Origin: Desulfatibacillum alkenivorans DSM 16219
Lineage (GTDB): Bacteria > Desulfobacterota > Desulfobacteria > Desulfobacterales > Desulfatibacillaceae
Direction: 5' to 3'
NCBI RefSeq assembly: GCF_900142135.1
Contig: NZ_FQZU01000013.1
Location: 62,001 to 126,000 of the forward strand
Length of the DNA stretch: 64,000 bases
Shown here: piece by piece, positions 62,958-64,000 of the stretch
How positions within the stretch are numbered: the stretch's first letter is position 1
How the letters are laid out: every line of letters starts with the position of its first letter
The notes under the pieces: model-generated
Databases searched by the model: none
Told to the model about the DNA's origin: nothing
Seen by the model: the letters and a program-made list of their open reading frames with translations, nothing else
Program-made: the position numbers and the translations under genes

Positions 62958-64000
62958 ATGAACTTAGCAGCCGAGCTTGATATCAATACGGATTTGGATG
63001 AGGAAATTGAGGGCCTGTTCAAGGACCTGGGAGAAGACGACGCCGTCGAGCACATGGTCATCCCGGACATGCCCGGACTTTCCGAAACCCTGCACAATGA
63101 AGAACAGCGCATGGACGTGTACAGGGTTCATCTGGTGGATTTCACCCGCCAGGTTTCCAGTTTTCTGGGCGCCTCCCTGTCCGGGGGGTTCCGGGCCACG
63201 GAGGCGGCCGTCACCCGGCTGGTGGAACGGCTCTCCGCATTGCACGAATTGGGCGACCACGTGGGCAAGGTCCTGATTCGTCACCGGGGCAGGGGCCTGG
63301 AAGGCGAGGGCGCCAATTCCGCCAAATACGACTACACTGTCTGCTTCGGCGCCCTGAAGCTGGACATCCCTTTACTGAAAGATGCGGAAAAACGCCTTGG
63401 CCAGCCTGCGGAACACGCCACCGTGGACTTTCGAAACGCCCTGAAAACCATGGGCTCCTACGGCATCCACACCCTGTACGCCTCCACCCTGCCGCACGAC
63501 GCCCAGGCCCGGCAGATGCTGCGCTTGTGCCTGAACGTGCTGGCCGATTACCTGCGCATGTTCCAGGAGGGAAAAAATCTCAAATACGAAGGCATTGACC
63601 CCTGGCAAGGGCTGCCTGTCGTCCTGAATCCCGCGGGATTTCCCGACCCCAATCTCACTTGCCTGGCAGCCGTAAACGGCTTAAAGCCAAGGACCGTCTC
63701 CCGCTTGGTGGATAAAATCGGAAGCCTCATGCTGGATGTGGGTCCCGGGCATCCGCTCAAGCAATACGCCAGCGTGTACGACGCCGTGTTTGGGTTCGAA
63801 AAGCTCTCCGACGTCCTGGTGCGGCCGCCCATGGAAATCAACAACGCCCGGTGGCTTATCAACGAGCATGAAAGCCAGCCCTTATCCGACTCCCAGGCAA
63901 GGCTGGTTCGCTTTTTGGCCCGGGAATTCCCCAACGGCTCCCAGGCGCCCGGCAAACTGGTGGACAGCCTGTACGCCACGGACTTCGGGTGCGTGAACTG
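62958..64000 (+). CDS. unrecognised protein, cut by the right edge
   Basis: An open frame from the ATG at 62958 (MNLAAELDINTDLDEEIEGLF) to the end of the window, at least 347 residues without a stop. GGCAGG lies before the ATG. It has no signal peptide or membrane segment. The N-terminus is acidic. The body is alpha/beta with a segment LKLDIPLLKDAEKRLGQPA, and a motif PPMEINNARWLINE near residue 300. I do not recognise a family. The C-terminus is missing. Confidence 0.6.
   Translation, partial: MNLAAELDINTDLDEEIEGLFKDLGEDDAVEHMVIPDMPGLSETLHNEEQRMDVYRVHLVDFTRQVSSFLGASLSGGFRATEAAVTRLVERLSALHELGDHVGKVLIRHRGRGLEGEGANSAKYDYTVCFGALKLDIPLLKDAEKRLGQPAEHATVDFRNALKTMGSYGIHTLYASTLPHDAQARQMLRLCLNVLADYLRMFQEGKNLKYEGIDPWQGLPVVLNPAGFPDPNLTCLAAVNGLKPRTVSRLVDKIGSLMLDVGPGHPLKQYASVYDAVFGFEKLSDVLVRPPMEINNARWLINEHESQPLSDSQARLVRFLAREFPNGSQAPGKLVDSLYATDFGCVN

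Overview
The window looks like chromosome from a marine, anaerobic, sulfate-reducing member of the Desulfobacterota, of the Desulfatibacillum/Desulfobacteraceae kind. The pointers are a GC-rich coding style, a sulfur-trafficking operon controlled by sigma-54, many GAF/cyclase/HD-GYP signalling proteins, lone TRAP binding proteins, a Zn-ribbon/thiolase pair and ectoine catabolism genes. This assignment is inferred from gene content. No rRNA or other taxonomic marker is present, and no phage, IS element or CRISPR array was seen.

Layout. 1-1.7 kb: the tail of one polytopic membrane protein and a complete paralogue of it. 1.7-7.1 kb: an M20 amidohydrolase, an EctB/DoeD-type diaminobutyrate aminotransferase, a creatinase-like M24 protein (DoeA type) and an aldehyde dehydrogenase (DoeC type). 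Together these could convert ectoine to aspartate. 7.1-10.6 kb (minus): a GT-C glycosyltransferase behind thrS. 10.8-19.1 kb: a small membrane protein, a lipoprotein, an FmdB zinc ribbon, a GAF-cyclase with a ruined active site, an EamA exporter, an intact membrane GAF-cyclase, a TPR protein and a membrane protein. 19.8-25.8 kb: an orphan TRAP binding protein, a flavodoxin-like protein, a membrane protein, the ABC-F factor EttA and a Sel1-repeat lipoprotein.

26.4-48.7 kb is the most striking part: a co-directional 22-kb surface-protein locus. It encodes a 3140-residue DUF11-repeat protein, two related proteins of 946 and 1002 residues, a single-module 164-residue protein and a 1994-residue protein that ends in a large predicted outer-membrane beta-barrel. 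A near-consensus Fur box abuts a strong sigma-70-like promoter at the 5' end, and a 17-bp hairpin lies at the 3' end. The four soluble proteins end in related modules, and three of the large ones start with the same N-terminal domain. I propose an iron-regulated surface fibre or adhesin built around its own barrel anchor.

48.7-52.8 kb: a divergent unit. A PAS/sigma-54 activator faces a TusA-like, DsrE-like and CoA-disulfide-reductase/rhodanese operon that carries a well-spaced -24/-12 promoter. 52.8-55.6 kb (minus): a lone receiver domain, a DUF35 Zn-ribbon protein, a thiolase-like gene interrupted in frame by UGA, and a UPF0158 protein. The UGA is followed at a suitable distance by a 7-bp hairpin with a G in its loop, so the thiolase may be a selenoprotein rather than a pseudogene. 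55.7-60.2 kb (minus): groES-groEL, a second FmdB protein, a GAF/HD-GYP phosphodiesterase and tRNA-Gln. 60.4-64 kb (plus): a YjbR-like protein, two tandem DUF2059-like lipoproteins and an unrecognised gene cut by the right edge.
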